From Nitrospira sp. Ga0074138 (GTDB lineage: Bacteria; Nitrospirota; Nitrospiria; Nitrospirales; Nitrospiraceae): a DNA stretch of 64,000 nt. The stretch lies in NCBI GenBank assembly GCA_001464735.1, contig LNDU01000061.1:62001-126000 (forward strand). Direction: 5' to 3'. Below the pieces are notes generated by a model. That model was not told where the DNA came from. It did no database searches and saw nothing but the letters and a program-made list of their open reading frames with translations. Of the stretch, positions 1 to 8,870 are shown piece after piece (position 1 is the stretch's first letter; each line of letters starts with the position of its first letter). Position numbers and translations under genes: made by a program.

Positions 1-3000
1 GCCGACTCATGCTGGTTACCCCATTCCTTAATGGTCTGCTGATGAGACTTAAACGCCCCAACAGGATTTGAACTGCGAACCCACCCTCGCATAACATTGG
101 CTGAGGCATTCACTCCCTCAACCGTCCCTGAGCCTGAGCTCCCCAAACACGCAAGCGCCAACTTACCATCGTGGGTCTCAGGCTTCCGATCGTATCCCGC
201 CTGTATCGGATCGTGACCAACCGACACGTCAAACCCGAGGAGGAACAGAAAGCCGTTCTTCTTGAAGTCCGACAGCGTCCGTTGAGGAGTAGTCGTAAGA
301 CTTTGGAATAGCGGAGAGGGTGATTCTTCCATGATGATCCAGGTCAGTCCGATGGCACCGATCCCTAACGCGATGAGGATCCCCGAAAGCATCACCAACC
401 CGATGCACGTCACCACAAGGGCGCGCGTAGTCGAAAAACACGAGCTGATAAAGCCGGCAATCGCCAAGCGGGCTCGAACCAGTATCGAACTAGATTTTCG
501 CCTTGGCTTGGGCGCTGCGACATCCTCTCGCGTCTCAATCGGCCTGACATTTTGAGACGACTCAAAGAGCACATCAACAGCAGCAGCCACGGACATAGAC
601 CGACCAACATCTTGCCGTTCTGCGCTCTCCGACGATACCGGTGCACCTGGAGCGGCGTGAGGTTGTTCGATGAATCGGATCGATTCCCCTGCTTTGATCC
701 ATTCTTCCTGTTCGGACACTGGCTCAGAAACGGGTACAGGAATAGGAGCGCGTGCCTCAACAAATGGCATGGCATGGGGTTGCGGTTCATGGACCTGCAC
801 CTCGGCTGTCTCTTTTACGCGCTGAGAAGTTTCTCCCATTTCTGGCTGCGATTCTAAAATTCTCTGTTGCGTTCGCAGAGGGGAGGAAGGTGGAATCTCA
901 TCGGTCTCCGTGCTCAGTGTCTCGCTGCTAGATTGTGGTAGTGCGACGGGAGGTTCGGGCGTAGATTCCTGAACGAGGCTCTGAGCGACTGAGATCGCAT
1001 GCTCATCTTCCGTGTTCAAGCGGAAGTCATTATCCTTCGATAAAACTTCTGAGGGAGATGTCACAGCGTCTGCAACTGGTTCATCCGCAAAAACCGGCGT
1101 CCCTAGTGCTGCCGTAGGAGCTTCCGGCGGCGGGGCATCGATGCTCGGAACGCTCATCACCCGAAACTGCGGTTCAGACTCTTCTGGAGCAGAGGGCTCT
1201 TCGGTTTCGAGTGTGGTGTATTCCAACTCAGCAGAGGAAATCTCCAGATCGGGTGATGCCGGAGTCAGTGGAGTTGGCACAATCGAGAATGAATCCATTT
1301 CGTCAACGGACGTATCCGGTGAAGACGGAGGTTGAACCTGGCTTTCACTCACTGTTGGGGACAGTGCTGGTTCAGCTGGATGAGGCGATGGATCTACCGC
1401 CAGCTTCAGACTCTCTGTCATCGGAGGATCGACCTGCGCCGGCGGAATCGAAATGACCGACTCCTGAACGTGATCCCAGGGCATCGACGCAATTGGAGAT
1501 CCAGCAGAGGTGTGGTCTCCGAACGACGTTGATTCTTCGCGCTCTGGTATTTCGACCACGTGGTCTTCTAATACCTGTTCCTGGTGAGATCCCATTGCCG
1601 AGGCTGGGGTCGGTGCTTCACCGACATTCGTCTCGGTGAGTTCCGACGGGGAACCATGTGCCGAACGATCACTTCCCAACTTCCATGCACTATCGAATAC
1701 AGATTCCCAGGAGAAGCCTGGTTGGTTCCATGGTTCTGAAACCTCATTGCCTGAAACCGACTCTGGCCTCGATGGGTTAGGCGTGTCTGGAGGCTGTTCT
1801 GTCACGACCTCCTTCGATTCGGTCTCGACAAGTTGCAGTAGAGAGGGCTGTCTATCCTCCACCTCTATTGGTGGAACGCTCGATTGTTCTGTTCCCAATG
1901 ATTCATGCGCTGCGATCTCTTCAACCTGGGATGACGCCATGACACTGGTATCTTCGGAGAACTGGATTGAGCTCGCTGGCGCTTCCGGAGCAGTGGCTAG
2001 TTCCGTCGGTACAACACCCATGAAGGGGTTACTTGCACCATAGGGCGCACGTGGTTCAGCCTCGGCCACCCATCCGTCTTGTTCCTGACTCTCAATAGGG
2101 CCACCTGGTGACACCATCGAATCGGGCGCCAGTTGCGTCTCAGTACTCTCAACCGCGAGTATTGACCTCTCTTCAACCTGGCATGACGACATGTCGCTGA
2201 TATCTTCTACAGGCTGGATCGAACTCATTAGCACTTCCTGAACAATGGTCGAGTCCTGGGGTGCAACACCTGTTGATAGGGCACTTGCATCAAAGGAGGC
2301 CTCCAGTGCGGTCTCGACCAACCCTCGGTTTTGTTCCTGAGCCACAGCAGAACCATCTACCGACACCGATGGGGGCACGAGCGAGTGGTGACCTTCAAGC
2401 TCAACCTGTCTGGGAAGATCATCTATCTGCGATCCAGAGGGAACACGCCCACCTTCATCAGTGCGAGGTTCGTCCGATGCAGCACTTCCCACTTCACTCG
2501 TGCTGCTCATGGTCTGCGCTTGTTCTTGTGAGGATGAATCAGAGGGCGGCAATGCTCCACCATACGTGAGCGCTTGAGGTGTCGTAAGGTCCGTGACCGT
2601 CGGTGGGATAAGCGATTCTGATGAATCGGATACGATGACTGCATTGGGAGAATCCGGCGACGTCACCAGAGGATCCTGGATCTCCCATGGCATCACCCCA
2701 TCCATCGGTTCAGGACCTGCCGTGACACCCTGAATTACCTCAGGCATGTCGAGGGATGGGGCGTCGGTCGATGGTCCAGAATCACGAGACTGACGGGCCA
2801 GCAGCTCACCGGTTTGCGCGTCAAAGAAGGACGCCAACCGAAATGCCACTGGGCTCGCGGGCGCAAGTGCCCGTACTTTGTCGTAGAGCTGGGAGGCATG
2901 CTGTGGATGGTCGGGGTCTGGGTCTTCGATTAAGATGTCGATCGCCTTGCCGAACTCAGCCACGGCCTCGAGGGTATCTCCTTTTTCCTGATAGAGTCCC

Positions 3001-3374
3001 CCAAGCTTCTCCAAGAACGGCACACAGCGCGGCCCGGCCGCCAAGTATTCGCGAAGCAACGATTCCGCAAGCCAGTAATCCTGACGTTGAAACGCTTCAT
3101 CAATGAGTGAGTCAAAGGCTTGTCTCGCCGGGATCAAGCTCCCGAGACGAAGGTGGAGAGTGGCGAACAGTCGTCGCGCCTCCATGTTCTGGGGATCAAC
3201 TGCGAGTAATTCCTTCAGTGCGGTAGAAGAACGCCCATATTTCCCGGCATTCATTTGGGTGATGGCGTCCTCAAGAAGAGCGCTCTTCCTGCTGTAGCCA
3301 ACCACACCACGCTTGTGAACGCGGGAGGTCTGGGTTTTATCTGATTTTAAAGGGGATTTCTTATTTACACGCAC
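1..3374 (-). CDS. Long TPR / Ser-Pro-Glu-rich single-pass membrane protein (partial, runs off left edge)
   Basis: A continuous frame of about 1124 codons opens at GTG 3374, with AAGGT 6-7 nt upstream and an in-frame TAA four codons before it. It has no stop before the window edge. Residues about 25-240 are helical TPR-like repeats (for example LLAVDPQNMEARRLFATLHL and the GLYQEKGDTLEAVAEFGKAI stretch). Residues about 250-960 are acidic, low-complexity and rich in Pro, Ser, Glu, Val and Gln, with an imperfect 84-codon duplication. A basic patch (KPRRKSS) and one strong transmembrane helix follow at about residues 981-1013. Some 110 residues of non-cytoplasmic domain are then visible before the edge. 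The gene points away from the secretin gene on the other strand. I do not recognise the family. A cell-envelope or signalling role is inference. Confidence 0.8.
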   Translation of the reverse strand, partial: MRVNKKSPLKSDKTQTSRVHKRGVVGYSRKSALLEDAITQMNAGKYGRSSTALKELLAVDPQNMEARRLFATLHLRLGSLIPARQAFDSLIDEAFQRQDYWLAESLLREYLAAGPRCVPFLEKLGGLYQEKGDTLEAVAEFGKAIDILIEDPDPDHPQHASQLYDKVRALAPASPVAFRLASFFDAQTGELLARQSRDSGPSTDAPSLDMPEVIQGVTAGPEPMDGVMPWEIQDPLVTSPDSPNAVIVSDSSESLIPPTVTDLTTPQALTYGGALPPSDSSSQEQAQTMSSTSEVGSAASDEPRTDEGGRVPSGSQIDDLPRQVELEGHHSLVPPSVSVDGSAVAQEQNRGLVETALEASFDASALSTGVAPQDSTIVQEVLMSSIQPVEDISDMSSCQVEERSILAVESTETQLAPDSMVSPGGPIESQEQDGWVAEAEPRAPYGASNPFMGVVPTELATAPEAPASSIQFSEDTSVMASSQVEEIAAHESLGTEQSSVPPIEVEDRQPSLLQLVETESKEVVTEQPPDTPNPSRPESVSGNEVSEPWNQPGFSWESVFDSAWKLGSDRSAHGSPSELTETNVGEAPTPASAMGSHQEQVLEDHVVEIPEREESTSFGDHTSAGSPIASMPWDHVQESVISIPPAQVDPPMTESLKLAVDPSPHPAEPALSPTVSESQVQPPSSPDTSVDEMDSFSIVPTPLTPASPDLEISSAELEYTTLETEEPSAPEESEPQFRVMSVPSIDAPPPEAPTAALGTPVFADEPVADAVTSPSEVLSKDNDFRLNTEDEHAISVAQSLVQESTPEPPVALPQSSSETLSTETDEIPPSSPLRTQQRILESQPEMGETSQRVKETAEVQVHEPQPHAMPFVEARAPIPVPVSEPVSEQEEWIKAGESIRFIEQPHAAPGAPVSSESAERQDVGRSMSVAAAVDVLFESSQNVRPIETREDVAAPKPRRKSSSILVRARLAIAGFISSCFSTTRALVVTCIGLVMLSGILIALGIGAIGLTWIIMEESPSPLFQSLTTTPQRTLSDFKKNGFLFLLGFDVSVGHDPIQAGYDRKPETHDGKLALACLGSSGSGTVEGVNASANVMRGWVRSSNPVGAFKSHQQTIKEWGNQHES
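1900..2352 (-). repeat. Imperfect in-frame 252-bp tandem duplication inside the long SPE-rich gene
   Basis: Blocks offset by exactly 252 bp (84 codons) resemble each other. CTCTTCAACCTG occurs at 1917 and 2169, and GTTCCTGA at 2081 and 2333, with diverged matching sequence between. Because the offset is a multiple of three, the duplication lengthens the disordered region without shifting the frame. This suggests growth by tandem duplication followed by drift. Confidence 0.6.
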
Positions 3375-3939
3375 GATACAACCTTAGCAGATCCCGACCC
3401 CGTATCAGCCTGCGCCAGCGGCCCATTCTGCTCTTGCCGACGTTCGTGAAATTGGGCCATGGCATAGGCGCGAAACCTTTAAGGGGTCTGCAATCTCAAT
3501 GCCCCACTCATCCAATGGATCGTCACACCAAGCCATTGAAAAGTAATGGCTTACCTTGTAGTAATTTCTTGCGGTTCATCCGCCTATCCAATTTTGGACA
3601 GACCGTTGCCTCCCTAACTTGTCCAGTGGGAGAGAGGCAAAATCCGATAAATGAAGAGTACCCCGATCAATCCACTCATGCATGTGCGGCCAGGGGTCGT
3701 CTCGCTCACACCCGTCGCCTCTCTGTATCGGTGTATTGGCGAACACACTTAACGATCGGCTCAGGAGCGCGCCTCCAAAGCCTGGAAGGGATGGCCGGCA
3801 GCGAGCGCCCCTCCGATGGATAGGCGCGGACGGGGCGCTTTCAAAAAACATCAGCTTGGTTGTGTCTTTCGACACGCCTATGGTACGGTCAGACTCACGT
3901 ATACCGCATCAGCTGATGCCACGGAATCAATAGTCCATC
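3375..3939. other. 565-bp divergent intergenic region
   Basis: This lies between the divergently transcribed SPE-rich protein gene (minus) and the secretin gene (plus), so it must hold both promoters. Short open frames exist on both strands but overlap each other, lack Shine-Dalgarno sequences and show no recognisable protein features. I see no RNA gene, repeat or convincing operator. Confidence 0.4.
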
Positions 3940-5523
3940 GTGCAAGCCCGTCCAATATCTCATCGCCCATCGAACACGACCAGGGAACTTAGCACCTGCC
4001 TGATCTTGGTGCTTCTGCTCTGCTTGTCCTTCCCTCCCCCTCTATTCTCGCAAGGCGGAGGAGGCCAACCGACAAAAGTCGCGTTGGATTTCAACGAAGT
4101 CGAGATCCCCGTCTTCGTCCGGTTTATCAGTGAGATCACCGGAAAAAACTTTGTGCTGGATGAGACCATTAAAAAGCAGGGCGGAAAAGTATCCGTGTTT
4201 TCTCCGACTAAAGTTTCACCGGACCAGGCTTTCACCATGTTCGTCGCGGCGTTAGAAGCCGCCCGTATCGCCGTGGTCCCGAAGGGAGGAAACCTCTATC
4301 AGGTGGTCCCCATGGGTGACCTTCCGCCGGAGCGGGGTGTGTTTGTCTATAAGCTGAAACACGCCAACGCGACCGATCTTGCCGCTGTTCTCACCAATTT
4401 GGTGGCCCGCTCACAAACCGTGGCGCAGATCACACCTGGCACCAGGCCACCCGTCAGACCGCTGACGGAATTCGAGGCTCCGGTCCAAGTGTTTGCTGAT
4501 AAGGCGACCAACTCCATTGTGATCAGTGCAACCAAACTCGCCTGGAGTCATCTCCAAGCCGTGATTCGCGATCTCGACATCCGACGCAAGCAGGTCTTTG
4601 TGGAGGCGGTGATCCTGGAGGTCCAAGTGGATCGCCTTCGCCAAATCGGCACCGATCCGACGCAGGTGCTCGGTGCGGGAAAATCTGGCTTCGTACAGGG
4701 AATCGGCGGGTTCAACAGGGCACCGGAAGACTTGGCAACCTTCGCCCAAGCGATCAGCGGTGTTGCGGCCGGAGGGGCAACCGGCGGTGCAGCGCCGCTC
4801 CTGAATACGCTGAACGTGCGCGCATTCATGAACCTCCTGATGAACCTGACTGATACGAATGTCCTCTCCACACCCCAGGTGCTTGCCGCCGATAACCAGA
4901 AGGCAAAGATCGTCGTCGGTGAAAATCGCCCATTCCCAACCGGCCAGGCCCAAGGCATCACCGGGGGAACGCTCGTCACCATTGAGCGAAAAGACGTCGG
5001 CGTGACATTAGAGTTGACCCCGCAGGTCCTCGAAGGTGATTTGATTCGTCTGGAAATCAAGCAAGAGATTACGGCGATCGCGGAAAACGTGGCGCAGACC
5101 ATCGGCGCTGGGTCGGCCAGTATCCCGGTCGGACCCACCACAACGAAGCGATCCATGGAAACGACGACAGTCGCACAGGATCAACAGACGCTCGTCGTCG
5201 GAGGATTGGTGCGTGACAATGTCACGCTCGGTGAAAAGAAAATTCCCGTGTTGGGAGACATCCCGTGGCTCGGCTGGCTGTTCAAATCTCAGACTCGCCA
5301 GACTGAGAAGCTGAATCTTCTCGTCTTTCTCACGCCGCACTTAGTCCGGGACGACGCAGATGTGGTGGAATTGAATGCCAGAAAGGCTAGAGATATCAAT
5401 ATCTTGCAACGAGATAACCGAATTGAAGAACCGACGAAACTCAAGCAGGATGTGCTGGAACGGCTCGAACTCCCGTCAACCGTCCACCCTCCCCCTTTAA
5501 CGGATAAGCCCAGCAAGCCTTAA
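3940..5523 (+). CDS. Secretin (GspD/PilQ family), short form
   Basis: A 527-residue outer-membrane secretin, expected to form the multimeric exit channel of a type II secretion or type IV pilus-like system. It starts at GTG 3940. A signal peptide is visible (hydrophobic LILVLLLCLSFPPPLF at about 21-36). An N0-type domain follows (VALDFNEVEIPVFVRFISEI), then one N1/KH-like repeat (VFVYKLKHANATDLAAVLTN). The C-terminal secretin domain carries VGENRPFPTGQ and the gate region VLGDIPWLGWLFKSQ, ending in LLVFLTPHLVR. Typical GspD proteins are about 650-700 residues with N0-N3, so at least one N repeat appears to be missing. No other gsp or pil gene adjoins it. A PilZ gene lies 400 bp downstream. 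The secretin assignment is firm; which system it serves is open. Confidence 0.88.
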   Translation: MQARPISHRPSNTTRELSTCLILVLLLCLSFPPPLFSQGGGGQPTKVALDFNEVEIPVFVRFISEITGKNFVLDETIKKQGGKVSVFSPTKVSPDQAFTMFVAALEAARIAVVPKGGNLYQVVPMGDLPPERGVFVYKLKHANATDLAAVLTNLVARSQTVAQITPGTRPPVRPLTEFEAPVQVFADKATNSIVISATKLAWSHLQAVIRDLDIRRKQVFVEAVILEVQVDRLRQIGTDPTQVLGAGKSGFVQGIGGFNRAPEDLATFAQAISGVAAGGATGGAAPLLNTLNVRAFMNLLMNLTDTNVLSTPQVLAADNQKAKIVVGENRPFPTGQAQGITGGTLVTIERKDVGVTLELTPQVLEGDLIRLEIKQEITAIAENVAQTIGAGSASIPVGPTTTKRSMETTTVAQDQQTLVVGGLVRDNVTLGEKKIPVLGDIPWLGWLFKSQTRQTEKLNLLVFLTPHLVRDDADVVELNARKARDINILQRDNRIEEPTKLKQDVLERLELPSTVHPPPLTDKPSKP

Positions 5524-5529
5524 CAGAAC

Positions 5530-5772
5530 GCTGAAAAAGTCAGGCAGCTTCGTTCCCTGCCTCGCCGAAGCGCTTCGCGCAGGCAGGTCGCATCGCTCAA
5601 GAGGCCAAACGTACCAAAATGCACGCTTCGCCTCTTCGCTCACTGCGAGCTTGTTCGCGGAACCGTGCGTCTTGGCTCGCCTCGCACGCCTCGCAGATTC
5701 TTCGATGCGGGATGAGTCGGCGAAGCGGGCGCGGTGGGGTTGGGCGGGTTGAGAAGTCTGGCCTTTTTGAGC
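5530..5772. repeat. Intergenic repeat element with imperfect terminal inverted repeats
   Basis: The block begins GCTGAAAAAGTCAGGC (5530-5545) and ends GTCTGGCCTTTTTGAGC (5756-5772), which are imperfect inverted copies of each other. The interior is GC-rich with many short GCTTCG/TCGCC words. Open frames cross it on the minus strand, but their translation is Arg/Ala-rich and unlike a real protein. From memory, similar GCTGAAAAAGTC...CTTTTTGAGCATCCTG blocks recur between genes in Nitrospira genomes. The sequence here shows one copy only. Confidence 0.5.
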
Positions 5773-5923
5773 ATCCTGACGTTCTTCTGGCATAAGCACC
5801 AGCTCAACAATCCTCTGATACCCATCACATAGTACTTTCGAACAGAAGGTCCTACGCCCCCCCTCCGAGGAATGGCCCATGGCCCACCACCTGGATAGAC
5901 TGCGGCCTACGGAGGACACAACA

Positions 5924-6277
5924 ATGGCTGACACGACCATTAACTGGCGAATCCATCCTCGGGCACCTGTGGCCTATCCTGCGATATTCGGAGGCGCTCC
6001 ATTTGTGGGAGAAGGGGTGGTGTCTGACCTGTCCGTGGCAGGCTGTTCCGTCACTTGTGAGCGAACCGTCCTCATGGGGAGCTATATCAAGCTGAGTGTT
6101 CTCATGCCGGATCCGACCGCATCCCTGTTTATCGAACTGGGGAAAGTCCGTTGGGTCAGGGAACATACGTTCGGCGTCGAGTTCATTCGCGTGCCGATGA
6201 TGACCCGCCACCGATTGGATCGAGTGGTCTCCCAAGAGCTGGCCCTCGACGTACACCTTTCTCCAATAGTCGCCTAG
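5924..6277 (+). CDS. PilZ domain protein
   Basis: A 117-residue single-domain protein. The start chosen is ATG 5924, preceded by GGAGG at 5911-5915; an in-frame ATG at 5879 has no ribosome site. The early basic motif RIHPRAPV and the later DLSVAGCSV match the two PilZ signature elements (RxxxR and (D/N)xSxxG) that bind cyclic di-GMP in the family. The rest is predicted beta-barrel (YIKLSVLMPD, FIELGKVRWVREHTFGVEFI). It lies downstream of the secretin gene on the same strand, though 400 bp of repeat-containing spacer makes a shared transcript uncertain. It is probably a c-di-GMP receptor affecting surface or envelope functions. Confidence 0.85.
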   Translation: MADTTINWRIHPRAPVAYPAIFGGAPFVGEGVVSDLSVAGCSVTCERTVLMGSYIKLSVLMPDPTASLFIELGKVRWVREHTFGVEFIRVPMMTRHRLDRVVSQELALDVHLSPIVA

Positions 6278-6404
6278 CTCCACTGGCACTCATTGCTGCT
6301 CATACCAATACGACGAGTTCGTCCTAGAGATCAGCCGATCTCACGCGCTGGTTATACGAGAGAGAAAGAATGTTGGAGGGAAAGGTCGGTACTTTAAAAG
6401 AAGT

Positions 6405-6437
6405 TGCACACCCTACCTTCCTGTGGCAGGGTGTGCA
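6405..6437 (-). terminator. Rho-independent-like terminator after the OMP gene
   Basis: A perfect 10-bp stem, TGCACACCCT (6405-6414) with AGGGTGTGCA (6428-6437), and a 13-nt loop. It sits 19 bp past the stop codon of the minus-strand barrel gene. On that strand it is followed by a T-rich run (CTTCTTTTAAAG). Confidence 0.6.
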
Positions 6438-6455
6438 CTAAAATTGTGACCGAAC

Positions 6456-7301
6456 TTACGGTTTCATGTCAAAGTGCAGCGACAAGCCTCCATGCACACT
6501 GATCGTTCTGATCGTGGACGAATAGTCATCGAGAAATAGATCACCTGTAGAAGAGAATAGGGGCGAATTCACCCCGAACCGATCCGTCCCCAGGCCGCTG
6601 TGTTCGGCATGGAGATACTTTGCCTCAGCAAAGGCAGCCAGATACTTGAAGAGAAACACCTTAAACCCGCCCTTTGCCTGAAACGCGACAGTCGTATCCC
6701 GCTGGTCGCTGATGGGCGCGGCGAACGAAGCCCCGAGGGTTCCACCTGGCTTGAACGCCATCTGATGTGCTCCTCCCCCGATCCCAACGTACGGATACCA
6801 TCGCCCGTTGGGATAGGCCTCGGAAATCGCCATCGGTCTTCGAATCATGAGATTGAAGCCGACGTAGATACCCTGCATCTCGGTCGTGGTGCCCTGAAAC
6901 GATCCATCTGGAAGAGTGACCCCATTAAAGTTTTCCCGACAGCAGGCCACGTCCGGATACCAGATATAGCCCTCGATCTCACCACCGAGATCGAATCCTA
7001 ACAACTTGTTTCTGGTTGGAAACCAGAGCCCCGCGTTGCCACCGATCGACTGTTTCATCTGATAGTCGACATCCCTGTCCACATCGCCATTACGAAATGT
7101 GGCATCCTGGCTGAATGGGATTGCCACGCCAGCCATAAAGGACAGATAGGGCTCGATCGTCCCGGAGGACATGGTTGGGGGATCAGGCGAGATGGCATAG
7201 GGATCGGCGACCCGTAGGTTGTACGGATCTTCCGCCCGAGTGACCTCAGCGTAGCCGATGACACAGAGAAGGCAAACGATCGCCGAAATTCTCGTTTTCA
7301 T
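6456..7301 (-). CDS. Outer-membrane beta-barrel protein
   Basis: A 281-residue exported protein. A signal peptide is clear (ISAIVCLLCVIGYAEVTRA, cleavage near residue 23), and GGAGGGCAATGA places ATG 7301 at good spacing. The mature protein has alternating amphipathic strands with Gly/aromatic-rich turns (FMAGVAIPFSQDATF, WYPYVGIGGGAHQMAF, GGFKVFLFKYLAAFAEAKYL). It ends in GGLSLHFDMKP, resembling the terminal strand of an OmpA/OmpW-like eight-stranded barrel. The size fits that class. Two adjacent cysteines (ACCREN) in a loop are unusual. No substrate can be assigned. A small frame overlaps its start by four bases. Confidence 0.75.
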   Translation of the reverse strand: MKTRISAIVCLLCVIGYAEVTRAEDPYNLRVADPYAISPDPPTMSSGTIEPYLSFMAGVAIPFSQDATFRNGDVDRDVDYQMKQSIGGNAGLWFPTRNKLLGFDLGGEIEGYIWYPDVACCRENFNGVTLPDGSFQGTTTEMQGIYVGFNLMIRRPMAISEAYPNGRWYPYVGIGGGAHQMAFKPGGTLGASFAAPISDQRDTTVAFQAKGGFKVFLFKYLAAFAEAKYLHAEHSGLGTDRFGVNSPLFSSTGDLFLDDYSSTIRTISVHGGLSLHFDMKP

Positions 7302-7519
7302 TCATTGCCCTCCAAAGGTAAAGAAAACATATTCTTCGACGAATTTGGGTCGAGAAATTTGATATCAGTCGGTAGATCGTCGATGGTCACTGAGGCGGCA
7401 CGAGACGATTGCGTGTTCGTGATACTCAAATCGCCCCACTGTTCCGCTGTTGCGGTTATTGGCATGGAAGTCCAACTATCCGCCTCCAGAGCGATCATGA
7501 GGGGATGCTCTTCTCGCAT
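7298..7519 (-). CDS. Possible 73-aa protein overlapping the OMP start
   Basis: A short frame whose TGA overlaps the ATG of the barrel gene (ATGA). This is typical of translational coupling and is the only positive evidence. The product (about 73 residues, with ASVTIDDLPTDIKFLDPN) matches no family I know and has no signal peptide. There is no strong Shine-Dalgarno sequence before its ATG. It could be a leader or a chance frame. Confidence 0.25.
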   Translation of the reverse strand: MREEHPLMIALEADSWTSMPITATAEQWGDLSITNTQSSRAASVTIDDLPTDIKFLDPNSSKNMFSLPLEGNE

Positions 7520-7841
7520 CGCAGGACGGACGGCGCCAACAGTAGCAACCCCGCGTTCATTTTTAAAAATAGATAAAACGGATTGGAGTTATCGGTAAAT
7601 CCAATACCCCATCGGGCATGGCTGCGTCGATGGATGAATAGATTATTTCTCCAGCCTTCACTGACAGCCATCACACTCGCTCTTGCATAGAGCACGACAA
7701 CCCACCAGCAAATAACTCATTGAATAGCCATGACAATCATCACACCTGCGTTACAGAGCAGAGGCGATGGACAGGCCGTAGAGATCAGGCCTACGAAGTG
7801 GTGGCGGAGGAGGATGCCAACGGAAGAATGGACGCGGGGAA
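7520..7841. other. 322-bp region without a supported gene
   Basis: It lies between the end of sucD and the small frame before the barrel gene. An A/T-rich patch (TTTTTAAAAATAGATAAAACGG, about 7560-7581) could be part of the barrel-gene promoter. No hairpin-plus-T terminator for sucD was found. Confidence 0.3.
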
Positions 7842-8714
7842 CTACCGTCCCAACGCTTGTTTGACCGCCGCACCGATTTCAGCTGGATTCTTGACGACTT
7901 TAACCCCAGCTGCTTCCAAGGTTTTCATCTTTTCGGCTGCGGTCCCCTTGCCGCCGGAGATAATGGCGCCGGCATGGCCCATGCGGCGGCCAGGAGGCGC
8001 CGTGATACCGGCGATGAAGCTGATGACCGGCTTCTTCACGTTCTTCTTGATGAACTCGGCGGCTTTCTCTTCCGCATCACCGCCGATCTCGCCGATCATG
8101 ACAATCGCCTGGGTCTCTGGATCTTTTTCAAACAACGGCAGCACATCGACAAAACCAGTACCATTGACCGGGTCACCGCCGATACCCACACAGGTCGTCT
8201 CGCCCAACCCCAACGTCGAGAGTTGATGGACGGCTTCATACGTGAGGGTGCCGCTGCGAGAGACCACTCCGACCACACCCTTCTTGTGAATGAAGCCCGG
8301 CATGATGCCGATCTTCGCTTCATCGACCGTGATGACGCCTGGGCAGTTCGGTCCGATCAGCCTTACATCCCGACCGCGGAGCGCCCGCTTGACCTTCACC
8401 ATGTCATTGACGGGAATGCCTTCAGTAATGCAAATGACCAACTTGATTCCGGCATCGGCTGCTTCGAGGATGGCGTCTGCGCAGAACGGCGGCGGGACGA
8501 AGATGAGCGAGGTGTCGGCCTCAGTCTTTTTCACCGCATCGGCCACGGTGTTGAACACGGGAATGCCTTCGACTTCCTGTCCGGCCTTCCCCGGCGTCAC
8601 ACCAGCCACTACTTTCGTGCCATAGGCCTTGCATTGGGTCGCATGGAACGACCCTTCCTTGCCCGTAATCCCCTGCACCACCACTCGCGTATTCTTATTG
8701 ACGAGAATGCTCAC
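7842..8714 (-). CDS. sucD: Succinyl-CoA synthetase (ligase) alpha subunit
   Basis: With SucC it interconverts succinate plus CoA plus ATP and succinyl-CoA. In a reductive cycle it runs towards succinyl-CoA. The start is GTG 8714, giving 290 residues, the usual SucD length; AGAGGAAA lies just upstream. The ATG ten codons further up would add a basic tail not seen in the family. The CoA-binding Rossmann start is [11 protein letters not shown]. The active loop GHAGA carries the phospho-histidine (about His247), and [12 protein letters not shown] and SRSGTLTYE are also conserved. It is last in the rTCA cluster, separated from sucC by a palindromic spacer. Confidence 0.97.
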   Translation of the reverse strand: MSILVNKNTRVVVQGITGKEGSFHATQCKAYGTKVVAGVTPGKAGQEVEGIPVFNTVADAVKKTEADTSLIFVPPPFCADAILEAADAGIKLVICITEGIPVNDMVKVKRALRGRDVRLIGPNCPGVITVDEAKIGIMPGFIHKKGVVGVVSRSGTLTYEAVHQLSTLGLGETTCVGIGGDPVNGTGFVDVLPLFEKDPETQAIVMIGEIGGDAEEKAAEFIKKNVKKPVISFIAGITAPPGRRMGHAGAIISGGKGTAAEKMKTLEAAGVKVVKNPAEIGAAVKQALGR

Positions 8715-8745
8715 GGTTTCCTCTTTTCTTACCTTCCTTTTCAAG

Positions 8746-8866
8746 AAGGTGCGCCGGGTCGGTCTTCATACTGCGCGCATCCACCGAGCACCGACCAATG
8801 TCTGACAATCTAGTTGATTCATATGTGCGCGGTGGGCGAGCACTGAAGACCTGCCCGGCGCACCTT
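8746..8866. repeat. Long-armed inverted repeat between sucC and sucD
   Basis: The arm at 8746-8768 (AAGGTGCGCCGGGTCGGTCT then TCA) is an almost perfect inverted copy of 8844-8866. About 75 bp lies between them. Additional partial complementarity (GCGCGCATCCACCGAGCACC against GTGCGCGGTGGGCGAGCAC) extends the potential fold inwards. In RNA it would form a large hairpin inside the sucC-sucD spacer. It could stabilise or attenuate the transcript, or be a dispersed palindromic element. Confidence 0.6.
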
Positions 8867-8870
8867 TCGC

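Noticed and set aside
3434..3875. Overlapping ORFs on both strands in the first divergent spacer
   Set aside because: They overlap each other, lack ribosome sites and give no protein-like pattern.
5497..5940. 147-residue minus-strand ORF
   Set aside because: It reads through the intergenic repeat and into the PilZ gene, with Arg/Ala-rich low-complexity translation and no ribosome site.
7857..8813. 318-residue plus-strand ORF opposite sucD
   Set aside because: Shadow of a conserved gene; composition is a complement of sucD codons and it has no ribosome site or recognisable domain.
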